NCBI RefSeq assembly: GCF_000251145.1
Contig: NZ_AIDW01000037.1
Span: 124,001-188,000, forward strand
Reading direction: 5' to 3'
Source: Sphingomonas sp. PAMC 26621
Lineage (GTDB): Bacteria; Pseudomonadota; Alphaproteobacteria; Sphingomonadales; Sphingomonadaceae
Length of the DNA: 64,000 nucleotides
Part shown: positions 8,667-17,604 of the stretch, in pieces
Numbering within the stretch: the stretch's first letter is position 1
How the letters are laid out: every line of letters begins with the position of its first letter
The notes under the pieces: model-generated
Database searches by the model: none
What the model was told of the DNA's origin: nothing
The model's input: only the letters and a program-made list of their open reading frames with translations
Position numbers and translations under genes: made by a program

Positions 8667-10261
8667 CGTGCCTTCTCGCACCGTTCGCACGGCGCCGCGC
8701 GGACGCGCCGAAGCCGCCCGCGCTCGACCCGCTCGATACGCTGCGCCGGCGCGGCGTGCGGCTGTGGGCGCTGATCGGCTGGGTCTCGCTCGCGCTGCTG
8801 CTGATCGGCAATGCGATCCTCCACGCGGGCGTTTCGCTGCCCTTGCTGGTCGTCGGCATCGCGATCAACATCGGCCCGACGCTGATGGCGCTGGCGGGGC
8901 GACACGACGGCGAGGCGCGCACGATGATCGGCGCGAGCGCTGCGGTCATCCCCGCGATGCTGGTGTTCCTGCTCAAGGGGCATCCCTGGCAGATGGATGC
9001 GCACATGTATTTCTTCGTCGGCATGGCGGCGCTCGTCATGCTCGCCGACTGGCGCCCGATCGCGCTCGCGACCGTGCTGACTGCGGGTCACCACATTTCG
9101 CTCGAGTGGCTGGCGCCCGAATGGGTCTTTACGGGCTCGGGCAACGTCGGGCGGATCCTGTTCCACGTCGTCGCGGTCGGGCTCCAGTTCGGGGTGCTGG
9201 CGGCATTGACGGTCCAGCTCGAACGGCTGTTCCTCGGCCAGCAGGCGGCGCTGCGCCGCTCGCATGAGCTGACCGAAGCCGCCGAACAGGGGCAGCGCCA
9301 GACCGAGCGCGCGATGGAGCAGGCGCGGCTCGCCGAAGCCGAGGCCGCACGCGAACGCCGCGAGCGGGCCGAACAGGCCACCCGGATCGCCCAGGCGCGG
9401 CGCACCGAGCTGTTCGGAATCGCGAACGAATTCGAACGCTCGGTCACCTCGGTGATCAAGGCGATCGGCGAGGCGACCGAGCAGCTCGAACAGGCGGCGG
9501 TGCAACTGGAGGACATCACCGAGAGCACCACCAACGAAGCCGACCAGGTCGCGGCGGGAGCCGGACGCGCGGCCTCGGACATCGCGCAGGTCGCGTCCTC
9601 GATCCGCACGCTCTCCGAATCGGTCCAGACGATCGCGATCGCCGCCGACCGCCAGTCGGCCCTGACCGAGACCGCGAGCAGCGAGGCCAAGCGCAGCGTG
9701 CAGACCGTTGCGATGCTCGAGGAACATGCGATCCAGATCGAGGGCTTCCTCGCGGACATCCGCAAGATCGCCGCGCAGACCAATCTGCTCGCGCTCAACG
9801 CGACGATCGAGGCGGCGCGCGCGGGGGACGCGGGGCGCGGCTTCGCGGTGGTCGCGGGCGAGGTGAAGACGCTGTCGGCGGACACCACCCGCGCGAGCGA
9901 CCGGATCGGCAGCCTCATCTCGGGGATCCGCGAAGGCGTTGCGGACACCAGCGACAAGCTCCGCAGCGTCAACGGCGCGATCGGGCAGGTATCGCTCGCC
10001 GCGTCGGGGATCGCCACTGCGGTCGCCGAACAGCGCCACACCGCGCGGGACGTCGACGCCGGGGCTGCGCGCGCCGCGACCACTGCGGACGAAGTCGAAC
10101 GGCGGATCGCAGATGTCGCGCGCGCCGGGGGCAAGGCGACCGCGCTCTCCGCCTCGGTCACCCGCAGCGCCGCCGACCTGTCGGTCAGCGCGCGCGATCT
10201 GTTATCCTCGACCGATGCCTTCGTCTCGTTCCTGCAAGCGGATCACGCCGTCGCGGCGTGA
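8663..10261 (+). CDS. Methyl-accepting chemotaxis protein with multi-pass membrane sensor
   Basis: A 532-residue chemoreceptor without the usual periplasmic domain. About six membrane helices (residues 30-185) include a His-containing stretch (DAHMYFFVGMAALV). A long coiled coil follows, then a C-terminal signalling domain whose hairpin tip is QTNLLALNATIEAARAG. Such receptors sense a membrane-linked or intracellular cue and signal through CheA/CheW, which are not in this window. It starts at the ATG overlapping the upstream stop and ends 3 bp from the convergent methyltransferase gene. Confidence 0.93.
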   Translation: MTCLLAPFARRRADAPKPPALDPLDTLRRRGVRLWALIGWVSLALLLIGNAILHAGVSLPLLVVGIAINIGPTLMALAGRHDGEARTMIGASAAVIPAMLVFLLKGHPWQMDAHMYFFVGMAALVMLADWRPIALATVLTAGHHISLEWLAPEWVFTGSGNVGRILFHVVAVGLQFGVLAALTVQLERLFLGQQAALRRSHELTEAAEQGQRQTERAMEQARLAEAEAARERRERAEQATRIAQARRTELFGIANEFERSVTSVIKAIGEATEQLEQAAVQLEDITESTTNEADQVAAGAGRAASDIAQVASSIRTLSESVQTIAIAADRQSALTETASSEAKRSVQTVAMLEEHAIQIEGFLADIRKIAAQTNLLALNATIEAARAGDAGRGFAVVAGEVKTLSADTTRASDRIGSLISGIREGVADTSDKLRSVNGAIGQVSLAASGIATAVAEQRHTARDVDAGAARAATTADEVERRIADVARAGGKATALSASVTRSAADLSVSARDLLSSTDAFVSFLQADHAVAA

Positions 10262-10264
10262 CGA

Positions 10265-11053
10265 TCAGCGCGGCTTGCGGAAGCGGAACACGAACTGGTC
10301 GGTCTTGCCGCGGATCGCGGGGTCGAACACCGCGGCGCTGTGATCGTCCGCCGGGTTGCGCAGCGCGTCGCTCTCGGCCTCGAACACGAAGCCGGCCTTG
10401 ACGACCTGCGCCTTGACCGCCGCGGGATCGATCCGGTGCCGGGTCGAAGTCCCCGTCATCCCGCTGCCCGCGGCATCGGCATGGTCGATCACGATATAGG
10501 TGCCACCGGGCTTGAGCGCGGCGAACGCCTGCCGGTTGAACCCGTCGAGCACGGCCTCGCCGCCGGGTTCGTTATTGACGTCGTGGTAATTCTGCACCGT
10601 CCAGAACAGGTCGACTGGTTCCGACGCGCGAATGGCGGGTCCCGACATCACCGTCAGCGAGGTGTTGGCCATATGCTTCGCCTCGAGCGCGGGGATCGCC
10701 TTCTCGGCATATTTCGCGCCGGCGGCGGGCCACACCGCATAGACATGCCCGGTCTTGCCGACGATGCCCGAGAAGATCCGCGTCCAATATCCACTGCCCG
10801 GCAGGAAATCGAGCACCTCGTCCCCCGGGCCGACGCCTGAGAAGGCGAGCACCTCGGCGGCCTTGCGCCGCGCGTCGTCACCCTGCTGGTCGGCGCGCGC
10901 CGAGTCGGCGAGCGCCTTCGCGACCGCGCGCTGCGTGTCCTTCGCGGCGTGCTTCGACGCGGGCGTCACCGTCGCCGCGCCGGCGCCCGTCGGTACCAGG
11001 CCGGTCGTCATCAGGGCGGTCGCCGCCAGGGCTGTCAGGATCGTGCGCATCAT
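10265..11053 (-). CDS. Secreted class I SAM-dependent methyltransferase-like protein
   Basis: About 262 residues with a cleavable signal peptide (MMRTILTALAATALMTTG, cut near GAGA) followed by a Rossmann methyltransferase fold. The glycine-rich SAM loop reads DEVLDFLPGSGYWTRI, and later strands include YIVIDHADAAG. A periplasmic methyltransferase-like protein is odd because SAM is cytoplasmic. Similar predicted secreted proteins are widespread in proteobacteria with no proven substrate. AAGGGGAG lies just before the tandem ATGs chosen here. The upstream in-frame start lacks a ribosome binding site. Confidence 0.85.
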   Translation of the reverse strand: MMRTILTALAATALMTTGLVPTGAGAATVTPASKHAAKDTQRAVAKALADSARADQQGDDARRKAAEVLAFSGVGPGDEVLDFLPGSGYWTRIFSGIVGKTGHVYAVWPAAGAKYAEKAIPALEAKHMANTSLTVMSGPAIRASEPVDLFWTVQNYHDVNNEPGGEAVLDGFNRQAFAALKPGGTYIVIDHADAAGSGMTGTSTRHRIDPAAVKAQVVKAGFVFEAESDALRNPADDHSAAVFDPAIRGKTDQFVFRFRKPR

Positions 11054-11252
11054 CGTCTCCCCTTCGCGACGATCCGTCGCGGTTTGGCGCAGTTCACCAT
11101 AACGCTGCCGTTCCAACAAGCGGCTTCGTTACGAAAGGTGGCGCGGTCGCGGGGTTCGTTGCGCAACCGCGACGGATCGATATGACGGCCCCGCCGTTCC
11201 CGCTCGCACAGCTTCATGACACATCGTTCATAATCCCCCGGAGACACTTCGC

Positions 11253-12205
11253 ATGCCATCAGGTCTGGTCGCCCTGCTCGACGACGTCGCTGCCATCGCG
11301 AAGCTTGCCGCGGCGTCGGTCGACGATGTCGCGGCGGCATCGATGAAGGCCTCGTCCAAGGCGGTCGGCGTGGTGGTCGACGATGCCGCGGTGACGCCCA
11401 AATACGTCTCCGGCCTCACCCCGGCGCGCGAACTGCCGATCATCTGGCGGATCGCCAAGGGGTCGCTCCGCAACAAATTGCTGTTCCTGTTGCCCGCCGC
11501 ACTGCTGCTCAGCGCATTCGTGCCGTGGATCATCACCCCGATCCTGATGCTTGGCGGGCTGTATCTCGCGTTCGAGGGCGCGGAGAAAATCCTCGGGAGC
11601 CTGCTCGGGCACCATGCCGCCGACGACGAGGCCGCAGTTGGCGACCAGACCCCGGAGCAGCTCGAGAACAGCAAGGTCGCGGGGGCGGTCCGCACCGACC
11701 TGATCCTCTCCGCCGAAATCATGGCGATCGCACTCGCCGAAGTGTCCGACCAGACGATCCTCACGCAAGCCGCGGCGCTGGTCGCGGTGTCGCTGCTGAT
11801 CACCGCCGGGGTCTACGGGGTCGTCGGGCTGATCGTGAAGATGGACGATATCGGGCTGCATCTCGCGCAGCGTGAGAGCGCGGTGACGCAGCGGATCGGG
11901 CGCGGGATGGTGGCCGCCATGCCCGTGGTGCTTGGCGCGATCGCCAGGATTGGCACGGTGGCGATGCTGTGGGTCGGCGGCGGGATTCTGGTCCACGGGC
12001 TCGAGCAATTCCACCTGACCCCGATCCCGCACATCGCCGAGGCGGTCGCGACGTGGTTCGCGGGCGTGCTGTCGTTCGCCCCCGGCGTCGGGCACTGGTT
12101 CGGCTTCGCGCTGGCTTCGGCGGTGGTCGGGCTGATCGCGGGGGCGTGCTCGCGCTGATCGTGCCGCGCGTCATCGCGCTGTTCGGCACGGGGACGGCGC
12201 ACTGA
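11253..12205 (+). CDS. DUF808/YedI-family membrane protein (apparent frameshift near its C-terminus)
   Basis: An inner-membrane protein of the DUF808 family (E. coli YedI-like; function unknown), with about six helices and the conserved start SGLVALLDDVAAIAK. The intact frame stops at 12158 after 301 residues (IAGACSR). In the next frame the expected tail continues as VLALIVPRVIALFGTG to a stop at 12205. One extra base in the GGGGGC run near 12150 would give a normal 317-residue protein. I give the span of the presumed full gene. It is one of three genes here with the same one-base defect. Confidence 0.85.
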
Positions 12206-12228
12206 GGGGGGTGCCAACGCCCATAACC

Positions 12229-12335
12229 GCTTCCTCGGCGAAGGTCGGGGCCTAGTAGCGGGTCGCTTATGGGAGACGCTGCGCGCTCTGAGTCAGGCCC
12301 TCGCTACTGGGCCCCGGCCTTCGCCGGGGAAGCGC
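12229..12335. repeat. Palindromic intergenic repeat (family B)
   Basis: Arms CTTCCTCGGCGAAGGTCGGGG and CCCCGGCCTTCGCCGGGGAAG flank GTAGCGGGTCGC and CCTCGCTACTGG, which extend the inverted pairing. It is a slightly diverged copy of the elements at 514, 45518 and 46616, between two convergent genes. Confidence 0.85.
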
Positions 12336-12388
12336 ACAGAAAGAGAGTGGAAAACTGGGGCGGCACCTCCGCCGCGCGCGCCCCCCTC

Positions 12389-12889
12389 TCAGCAGGGCCG
12401 CTTCGTCGCCGCATCCGGAAGCACCCGCAACCGGCGCTTGCCCCAATAGCTCAGGTCCATCGACATTCGCACTGGCATGCCCGTCCGCGTATAGACGATC
12501 TGGTCGCCACGATCGCCCGTGCCGGTACTGCAATTGCGCCAATGCTCCGCGTCGAGCACGTCGGTGATCTTGTAGACCGCATATTGGTCGGCCTGGTGCC
12601 ACACGATCAACTGGTCGAACCCGCCGCTGCCGTCATGCCCTGCCAGATCGACCGCCGCCTCGAACGGCCCCGCGCCTTTCACCGTCACGCTGTGCCGCCG
12701 ACACCGCAGACGATCCCAATCGGGCTGGACGCAATCGGTGAACCCCGCGTGGCGCGCATCGGCGAGGCTACCGCGCACCGGCAACCCTTCGAACAGCAAC
12801 GACGGCGGCGGGGTACGCTGCGGCCCGCATCCCGCAAGAAAAAGTAGGGCGAGCCAGGGAGATCTGCGGAGCATCCCGCTTCGTACCAT
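12389..12889 (-). CDS. Putative lipoprotein of unknown function
   Basis: A 166-residue protein with a signal sequence and lipobox (LALLFLAGC, Cys near 21), predicted to be membrane-anchored in the periplasm. The remainder has several Cys and Trp residues and no domain I recognise. The start is uncertain: the ATG at 12889 and another five codons downstream are both possible, and neither has a strong ribosome binding site. Confidence 0.65.
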   Translation of the reverse strand: MVRSGMLRRSPWLALLFLAGCGPQRTPPPSLLFEGLPVRGSLADARHAGFTDCVQPDWDRLRCRRHSVTVKGAGPFEAAVDLAGHDGSGGFDQLIVWHQADQYAVYKITDVLDAEHWRNCSTGTGDRGDQIVYTRTGMPVRMSMDLSYWGKRRLRVLPDAATKRPC

Positions 12890-13052
12890 GAATCAGGGCA
12901 TGAACCGCAAGTCGGGAAAGCGCCGCCAGAATACGACTGATGCCGGGCCGGGCTTTCCCGCGGATCTCATCCGAGTCACGGGCCTTTGCCAAAGCGATCC
13001 GATGGTGGTGTGCCGCTCCCGTAGCGTCGCTGGCCGACAGAGCCCCTCCCCT

Positions 13053-13098
13053 CAAGGCGATTTACCAGTATCCAAGGCGATTGGCGAAGTTACCCTCG
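13053..13098. repeat. Short repeats and hairpin upstream of the PEP-CTERM gene
   Basis: CAAGGCGATT occurs twice (about 13054 and 13074). Next to the second copy, TTGGCGA and TCGCCAA form a 7-bp perfect inverted repeat around AGTTACCC. It lies about 100 bp upstream of a sigma-54-type promoter, the usual distance for an enhancer-binding-protein site, but the binding protein is unknown. Confidence 0.4.
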
Positions 13099-13200
13099 CC
13101 AAACTGGCAAGAGGCCGAAATGACTTAATATCGTAATATATTTTTACAGGTCATGATTTGCCGGATGTATTTTCATGTCTTCTTTCCAGATGATCAGCCA

Positions 13201-13216
13201 TTGGTACGTTATTTGC
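13201..13216 (+). promoter_or_regulatory. Sigma-54 (-24/-12) promoter for the PEP-CTERM gene
   Basis: TTGGTACG TTAT TTGC matches the RpoN consensus TTGGCACG-N4-TTGC with one mismatch. The invariant GG (13203-13204) and GC (13215-13216) are exactly 10 bases apart. It lies about 50 bp before the ATG at 13267. PEP-CTERM genes of several proteobacteria are known to depend on RpoN with the PrsK/PrsR pair. Confidence 0.75.
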
Positions 13217-13266
13217 TTATTCGTGGACACGGGGCGAAGATACGCTCCATCCATGGGGGACGGGCA

Positions 13267-13857
13267 ATGAAGATTTCAGCGCTGACGGCAGCTGTAGCAT
13301 TGGCGTGCGGTGCAACGACCGCGCAGGCCGCAGTGACCATCACCATCACGCAGAACGCCGGCGGCGTGACCGCGACGACCAGCGGTTCGCTCAACACGAC
13401 GGGTTTCACCAAGGTCGCCACCGCGACGCTGGTTCCCACGGTCCGTGGCACGAGCTTCTTCTTTGCCGGCACCAATGGCGCGATCGTCAACGCCTATTCG
13501 GGGTTTACCGGTCCCACGTTCGGCACGACCTCGATGACGGGCGCGTCCTTCTCGTCGGGGGATCCGTTCGGCTTCAATCTGGTCAACAACCGCCTCTTCC
13601 TGCCGGTCGCTTATGTCAGCGGCGCAGCGATCAACTCGACTGCCACCTGGCAGTATCTGACCCTGTCCGGCATGGGCCTCTCCGTCGGGTCGTATGTCTA
13701 TACGATCGGCACCGAGCGGGTGACGCTCAACATCGGCCAGCCGGTCGCCGCGGTTCCGGAACCCGCGACCTGGGCGCTGATGCTGCTCGGCTTCGGCCTG
13801 ATCGGGGGCGCCGCCCGCCGTCGCAGCGCGGTGCGCACCACCGTCCGCCACGCATAA
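13267..13857 (+). CDS. PEPxxWA-CTERM sorting-domain protein
   Basis: A 196-residue exported protein. The signal peptide is at 1-20 (MKISALTAAVALACGATTAQ). The body is Thr/Ser/Gly-rich and beta-strand-like. The C-terminal sorting signal is VPEPATWALMLLGFGLIGG followed by an Arg cluster. This is the PEPxxWA-CTERM tripartite signal recognised by exosortase, which processes surface or extracellular-matrix proteins. The exosortase gene is not in this window. The ATG is chosen because the signal peptide begins there. An upstream in-frame extension would overlap the promoter. A strong hairpin follows. Confidence 0.92.
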   Translation: MKISALTAAVALACGATTAQAAVTITITQNAGGVTATTSGSLNTTGFTKVATATLVPTVRGTSFFFAGTNGAIVNAYSGFTGPTFGTTSMTGASFSSGDPFGFNLVNNRLFLPVAYVSGAAINSTATWQYLTLSGMGLSVGSYVYTIGTERVTLNIGQPVAAVPEPATWALMLLGFGLIGGAARRRSAVRTTVRHA

Positions 13858-13861
13858 CGAA

Positions 13862-13892
13862 AGCGCCGCCAACCCGACGGGTTGGCGGCGCT
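13862..13892. terminator. Bidirectional hairpin between PEP-CTERM gene and gyrB
   Basis: A perfect 14-bp stem, AGCGCCGCCAACCC / GGGTTGGCGGCGCT, closes a GAC loop between two convergent genes. There is no U-run, but the stem is strong and well placed to end transcripts from both sides. Confidence 0.7.
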
Positions 13893-13916
13893 CCGGGCTT
13901 CAGCGTCGGAAACCGC

Positions 13917-16436
13917 TCAGACGTCGAGGTTGGCGACGCTCAGCGCATTCTCCTGGATGAACTCGCGGCGCGGTTCGACCACGTCGCCCATCAGCCGGGT
14001 GAAGATCTCGTCCGCGACATCCGCCTGATCGACCTCGACGCGAAGCATCGAGCGGTTCTGCGGGTCGAGCGTGGTTTCCCACAACTGGTCCGCGTTCATC
14101 TCGCCCAGCCCCTTGTAGCGCTGGATCGCGAGACCCTTGCGCCCCGCGGTCAGGATCGCGTCGAGCAGCTGCGACGGGCGCGCAACCATCGTCGCCCCCT
14201 TGCTCACCGTCGCGGGCGCGCCGGCGCGGCCACCCTCGGGCGCGGTCGCCTCGGCTTCGTCCGCCGCGGCATCCGCTTCCGCCTGTGCGGCTGCCGCTGC
14301 CTTGTTCGACACGAGACGGGCTGTATCGACAAACGCCTCGGCCTGTTCCGCCGCGAGCGTGTGGAGCTTGCGCGCCTCCGCCGAGCCGAGGAACGCCGCT
14401 TCGATGATATGGTGATCGGTCACGCCGCGCCACACACGCTCGACATGGAACCCGCCGTCTTCTGCCAGCGTCGCCGACCAGCGCGCATCCTGGTCCGCCG
14501 CGTCGAGCCCACGCACGACCTGCACCACGCGCTCGCGTCGTGCCTCGAGATCGAGCGCCGGATCGAGCGCGCCCCCCATCGCGAGCGCCTCGACGATCGT
14601 CGGGTCGTAGCGCCGCGGCACGAAGCGCATCAGCGTCCGCATCCGGCGCGCGTGATCGACCAGCGTCCGCAGGTCCGCGCCCGAACGCGACCCCTGTGCC
14701 CCCTCGAGCACGACGCTCGCGACGCCATTCTCGACCAAATATTCGTCGAGTGCGCTGTCGTCCTTGAGATACACTTCGGACCGTCCGCGCGTCGCTTTGT
14801 AGAGCGGCGGCTGCGCAATGTAGAGATGCCCCTTGGTGATGATCTCGGGCATCTGGCGATAGAAAAACGTCAGCAGCAGCGTGCGGATATGCGCGCCATC
14901 GACGTCTGCGTCGGTCATGATGACGATCTTGTGGTACCGCAGCTTCTCGACATTGAAGTCGTCGCGCCCGATCCCGGTGCCCATCGCCTGGATCAGCGTG
15001 CCGATCTCCTTCGACGAAAGCATCCGGTCGAACCGCGCACGCTCGACATTCAGGATCTTGCCACGCAAGGGGAGGATCGCCTGGAAGTGGCGGTCACGCC
15101 CCTGCTTGGCCGAACCGCCAGCCGAGTCACCCTCGACCAGGAAAAGTTCGGACTTGGCCGGATCGCGCTCCTGGCAATCCGCGAGCTTGCCCGGGAGCGA
15201 CGCGATGTCCATCACGCCCTTGCGCCGGGTGAGTTCGCGCGCCTTCTTGGCGGCTTCGCGCGCGGCGGCAGCGTCGATGATCTTGAGGACGATCGCCTTG
15301 CCGTGTGCCGGGTTTTCCTCGAGCCATTCGGCAAGCTTGTCCGCCATCAGCGATTCGAGCGGCTGACGCACCTCGGACGAGACCAGCTTGTCCTTGGTCT
15401 GGCTGCTGAACTTGGGGTCGGGCAGCTTGACCGAGACGATCGCGGTGAGGCCCTCACGCATGTCGTCGCCGGTGAGGCTGACCTTCTCCTTCTTCAACAT
15501 TCCCGATTTCTCGGCATAATTGTTGAGGGTCCGCGTCATTGCCGCGCGGAACGCGGCCATGTGCGTGCCACCGTCACGCTGCGGGATGTTGTTGGTGAAG
15601 GCGAGGACGTTCTCGTAATAGGAGTCGTTCCACTCGAGCGCGACGTCGATCGTGACGTCGTCGCGCGTGCCGCTGATCGCGACCGGCTCGGGCATCAGCG
15701 CGACCTTGTTGCGATCGAGATACTTCACGAACGCGGCGATCCCGCCCTCGTAATACAGCTCGACCGTCTTCACGTCCGCGTGCCGCGCGTCGTTGAGGAA
15801 CAACCGCACGCCCGAATTGAGGAACGCGAGCTCTCGGTAGCGATGCTCGAGCTTGTCAAAGTCGAATTCGGTGATCTTGAACGTGGCGGGCGACGGGAAG
15901 AAGGTGACGCGCGTCCCCTTCTTGCCCGGCGCGGGGCCGATGATCTTGAGGGGTGCCACCGCATCGCCGAACGCGAAGCGCATGTAATGCTCCTGCTCCT
16001 CGCGGAAGATCGTCAGATCGAGCCACTCGCTCAGCGCATTGACGACCGAGACGCCGACGCCGTGGAGCCCGCCCGAGACCTTATACGCATTGTCGTTCGA
16101 GGTGTTCTCGAACTTTCCGCCCGCGTGGAGCTGGGTCATGATCACCTCGGCGGCGCTGACGCCTTCCTCGGTGTGGATGCCCGTCGGGATCCCGCGGCCG
16201 TTATCCTCGACCGTGACCGATCCCTCGGCGTTGAGCGTGATGTCGATCCGGTCGCAATGCCCGGCCAAAGCCTCGTCGATCGCGTTGTCGGAGACTTCGA
16301 ACACCATGTGGTGGAGGCCGGAGCCATCGTCGGTATCGCCGATGTACATGCCGGGCCGTTTGCGCACCGCGTCGAGGCCCTTGAGCACCTTGATCGAGTC
16401 TGCGCCATAGTCGTTGGTATTGGGGTCTTCTGCCAT
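13917..16436 (-). CDS. gyrB: DNA gyrase subunit B
   Basis: The ATPase subunit of gyrase, which with GyrA introduces negative supercoils. 839 residues, typical of sphingomonads. The GHKL ATPase features are IDEALAGHCD, VEDNGRGIPTGIH and GLHGVGVSVVNALS. The TOPRIM region has LVEGDSAGGSAKQGRDR and MTDADVDGAHIRTL. The C-terminal GyrB zone includes QRYKGLGEMNADQLWETT. GEMNADQLWETT and the overall length favour GyrB over ParE. The ATG at 16436 (MAEDPNTN) is the conserved start. The gene is apart from dnaN and recF, as is usual in this group. Confidence 0.98.
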   Translation of the reverse strand: MAEDPNTNDYGADSIKVLKGLDAVRKRPGMYIGDTDDGSGLHHMVFEVSDNAIDEALAGHCDRIDITLNAEGSVTVEDNGRGIPTGIHTEEGVSAAEVIMTQLHAGGKFENTSNDNAYKVSGGLHGVGVSVVNALSEWLDLTIFREEQEHYMRFAFGDAVAPLKIIGPAPGKKGTRVTFFPSPATFKITEFDFDKLEHRYRELAFLNSGVRLFLNDARHADVKTVELYYEGGIAAFVKYLDRNKVALMPEPVAISGTRDDVTIDVALEWNDSYYENVLAFTNNIPQRDGGTHMAAFRAAMTRTLNNYAEKSGMLKKEKVSLTGDDMREGLTAIVSVKLPDPKFSSQTKDKLVSSEVRQPLESLMADKLAEWLEENPAHGKAIVLKIIDAAAAREAAKKARELTRRKGVMDIASLPGKLADCQERDPAKSELFLVEGDSAGGSAKQGRDRHFQAILPLRGKILNVERARFDRMLSSKEIGTLIQAMGTGIGRDDFNVEKLRYHKIVIMTDADVDGAHIRTLLLTFFYRQMPEIITKGHLYIAQPPLYKATRGRSEVYLKDDSALDEYLVENGVASVVLEGAQGSRSGADLRTLVDHARRMRTLMRFVPRRYDPTIVEALAMGGALDPALDLEARRERVVQVVRGLDAADQDARWSATLAEDGGFHVERVWRGVTDHHIIEAAFLGSAEARKLHTLAAEQAEAFVDTARLVSNKAAAAAQAEADAAADEAEATAPEGGRAGAPATVSKGATMVARPSQLLDAILTAGRKGLAIQRYKGLGEMNADQLWETTLDPQNRSMLRVEVDQADVADEIFTRLMGDVVEPRREFIQENALSVANLDV

Positions 16437-16520
16437 GCCAAGCGTATAGGGATTCAGGGCTGGAAACGGAAGCGAAATGGCGTTTCCCGGCCCGGGACGC
16501 CACACCCGGGCCGGATTACG

Positions 16521-17360
16521 CTACTTCTCGACGATGAAGGGCAATTGCCCGCCCCCGGCGCTGTAGGTCGGCAGCTTGCCGTCCCATTTCTCGATCGCGC
16601 GCTGCCGCAGGATCTCGGGGTTGGCCCGCAGGGCTTCCCCCTCGATCTGCGAGGACTTCGCCTTGCCCTCGGCCTCGGCGATCCGCGCGTCGGCATTGGC
16701 CTTGACCGTCGCGACGTTCGCCTGCGCCGCCAGTGCCGCCTGCTCGTTGGCGATCTTGGTGTTGATCTGGTTCAGCACCTGGTCGGGTACACGGATGTTC
16801 GACGCCCAATAGAGCTGCTCGACATGCAGCCCGACGGGTTCGAAATAGCGATCGACATCGCGCTGCACCGCCGACAGCAACGCCGCTTTCTTCGGGCCGT
16901 AGATTTCCTCGACGCCGAGCCCTGCCGCTTCCTCGTTGAGCGCGCTGCGCACCGCGTTGCGCAAAGGCCCCGCGACGATCCCCGCCATGTCGATCCGGTA
17001 TTTCTGGAACAGGATCGGCGCTTTCACGGGATCGACGCGATACGCCACCGACACATCCGCCGACAGGTTGAGCCCGTTGCGATCCTGGAAGGGAAACTCC
17101 TCGTCCACGCCGCTCTGCTCGGTGCTCGACTTGGTCCAGGCATAGGTCGACGTGTAGATCGGATATTCGAAGATATTCGTGCCGAACGGCGTGAAGTACC
17201 AGCCCACGCCGAGCGCATGGTCGGCGACGCCGGCGGCGCTGCCGAAATTGCTGACTTTGATGCCGACATGCCCCGGCTCCACCCGGCTGCACGAGCTCAT
17301 CGGCAGGATCGCGATCAACGGGATCAGCAAGAGAGGGGCGAAACGAACGAGTCTAGTCAT
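16521..17360 (-). CDS. SPFH/prohibitin-family membrane protein
   Basis: A 279-residue protein with an N-terminal membrane anchor or lipobox-like segment (LIPLIAILPMSSC) and an SPFH domain (VEPGHVGIKVSNFG to about residue 200). A charged Ala/Glu-rich coiled coil follows (ANADARIAEAEGKAKSSQIEGE). SPFH proteins form membrane scaffolds, often with FtsH. The start is the ATG at 17360, overlapping the upstream gene by 8 bases. An ATG six codons earlier is possible. Confidence 0.88.
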   Translation of the reverse strand: MTRLVRFAPLLLIPLIAILPMSSCSRVEPGHVGIKVSNFGSAAGVADHALGVGWYFTPFGTNIFEYPIYTSTYAWTKSSTEQSGVDEEFPFQDRNGLNLSADVSVAYRVDPVKAPILFQKYRIDMAGIVAGPLRNAVRSALNEEAAGLGVEEIYGPKKAALLSAVQRDVDRYFEPVGLHVEQLYWASNIRVPDQVLNQINTKIANEQAALAAQANVATVKANADARIAEAEGKAKSSQIEGEALRANPEILRQRAIEKWDGKLPTYSAGGGQLPFIVEK

Positions 17361-17604
17361 TGTCCCTGTTCTTTTCATTATCTGGGTCCAGCAGGAGGAT
17401 TGTGAATTCGCGCGTCAGCGCGGTGACCGACAGGAAGCCGGCCACGAGCCCGACGAGCGCGAGCAGCGCCGCGCCGAGATTGGCGAGGTCGCTGTGCAGG
17501 TTGAACAGCGTGGGGATGACGAAGCCGAAACAGGCCAGCTCGCAGACGAGCAGCCCCGCGCAGCGCAAGCCAAAGCCGACGAGCCACAGATCCAGCGATT
17601 TCAT
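17353..17604 (-). CDS. Small two-helix membrane protein
   Basis: An 83-residue protein with two hydrophobic helices (about residues 8-33 and 40-62) and an acidic, Asn-rich tail. I recognise no family. It overlaps the SPFH gene start and is probably co-translated with it, so it may be a membrane partner of that protein. Confidence 0.65.
   Translation of the reverse strand: MKSLDLWLVGFGLRCAGLLVCELACFGFVIPTLFNLHSDLANLGAALLALVGLVAGFLSVTALTREFTILLLDPDNEKNRDND

Noticed and set aside
13305..17405. 1366-codon plus-strand frame opposite gyrB
   Set aside because: The translation is Arg/Asp/Leu-rich and antisense to a clear GyrB. It starts inside the PEP-CTERM gene, so no real protein is expected.
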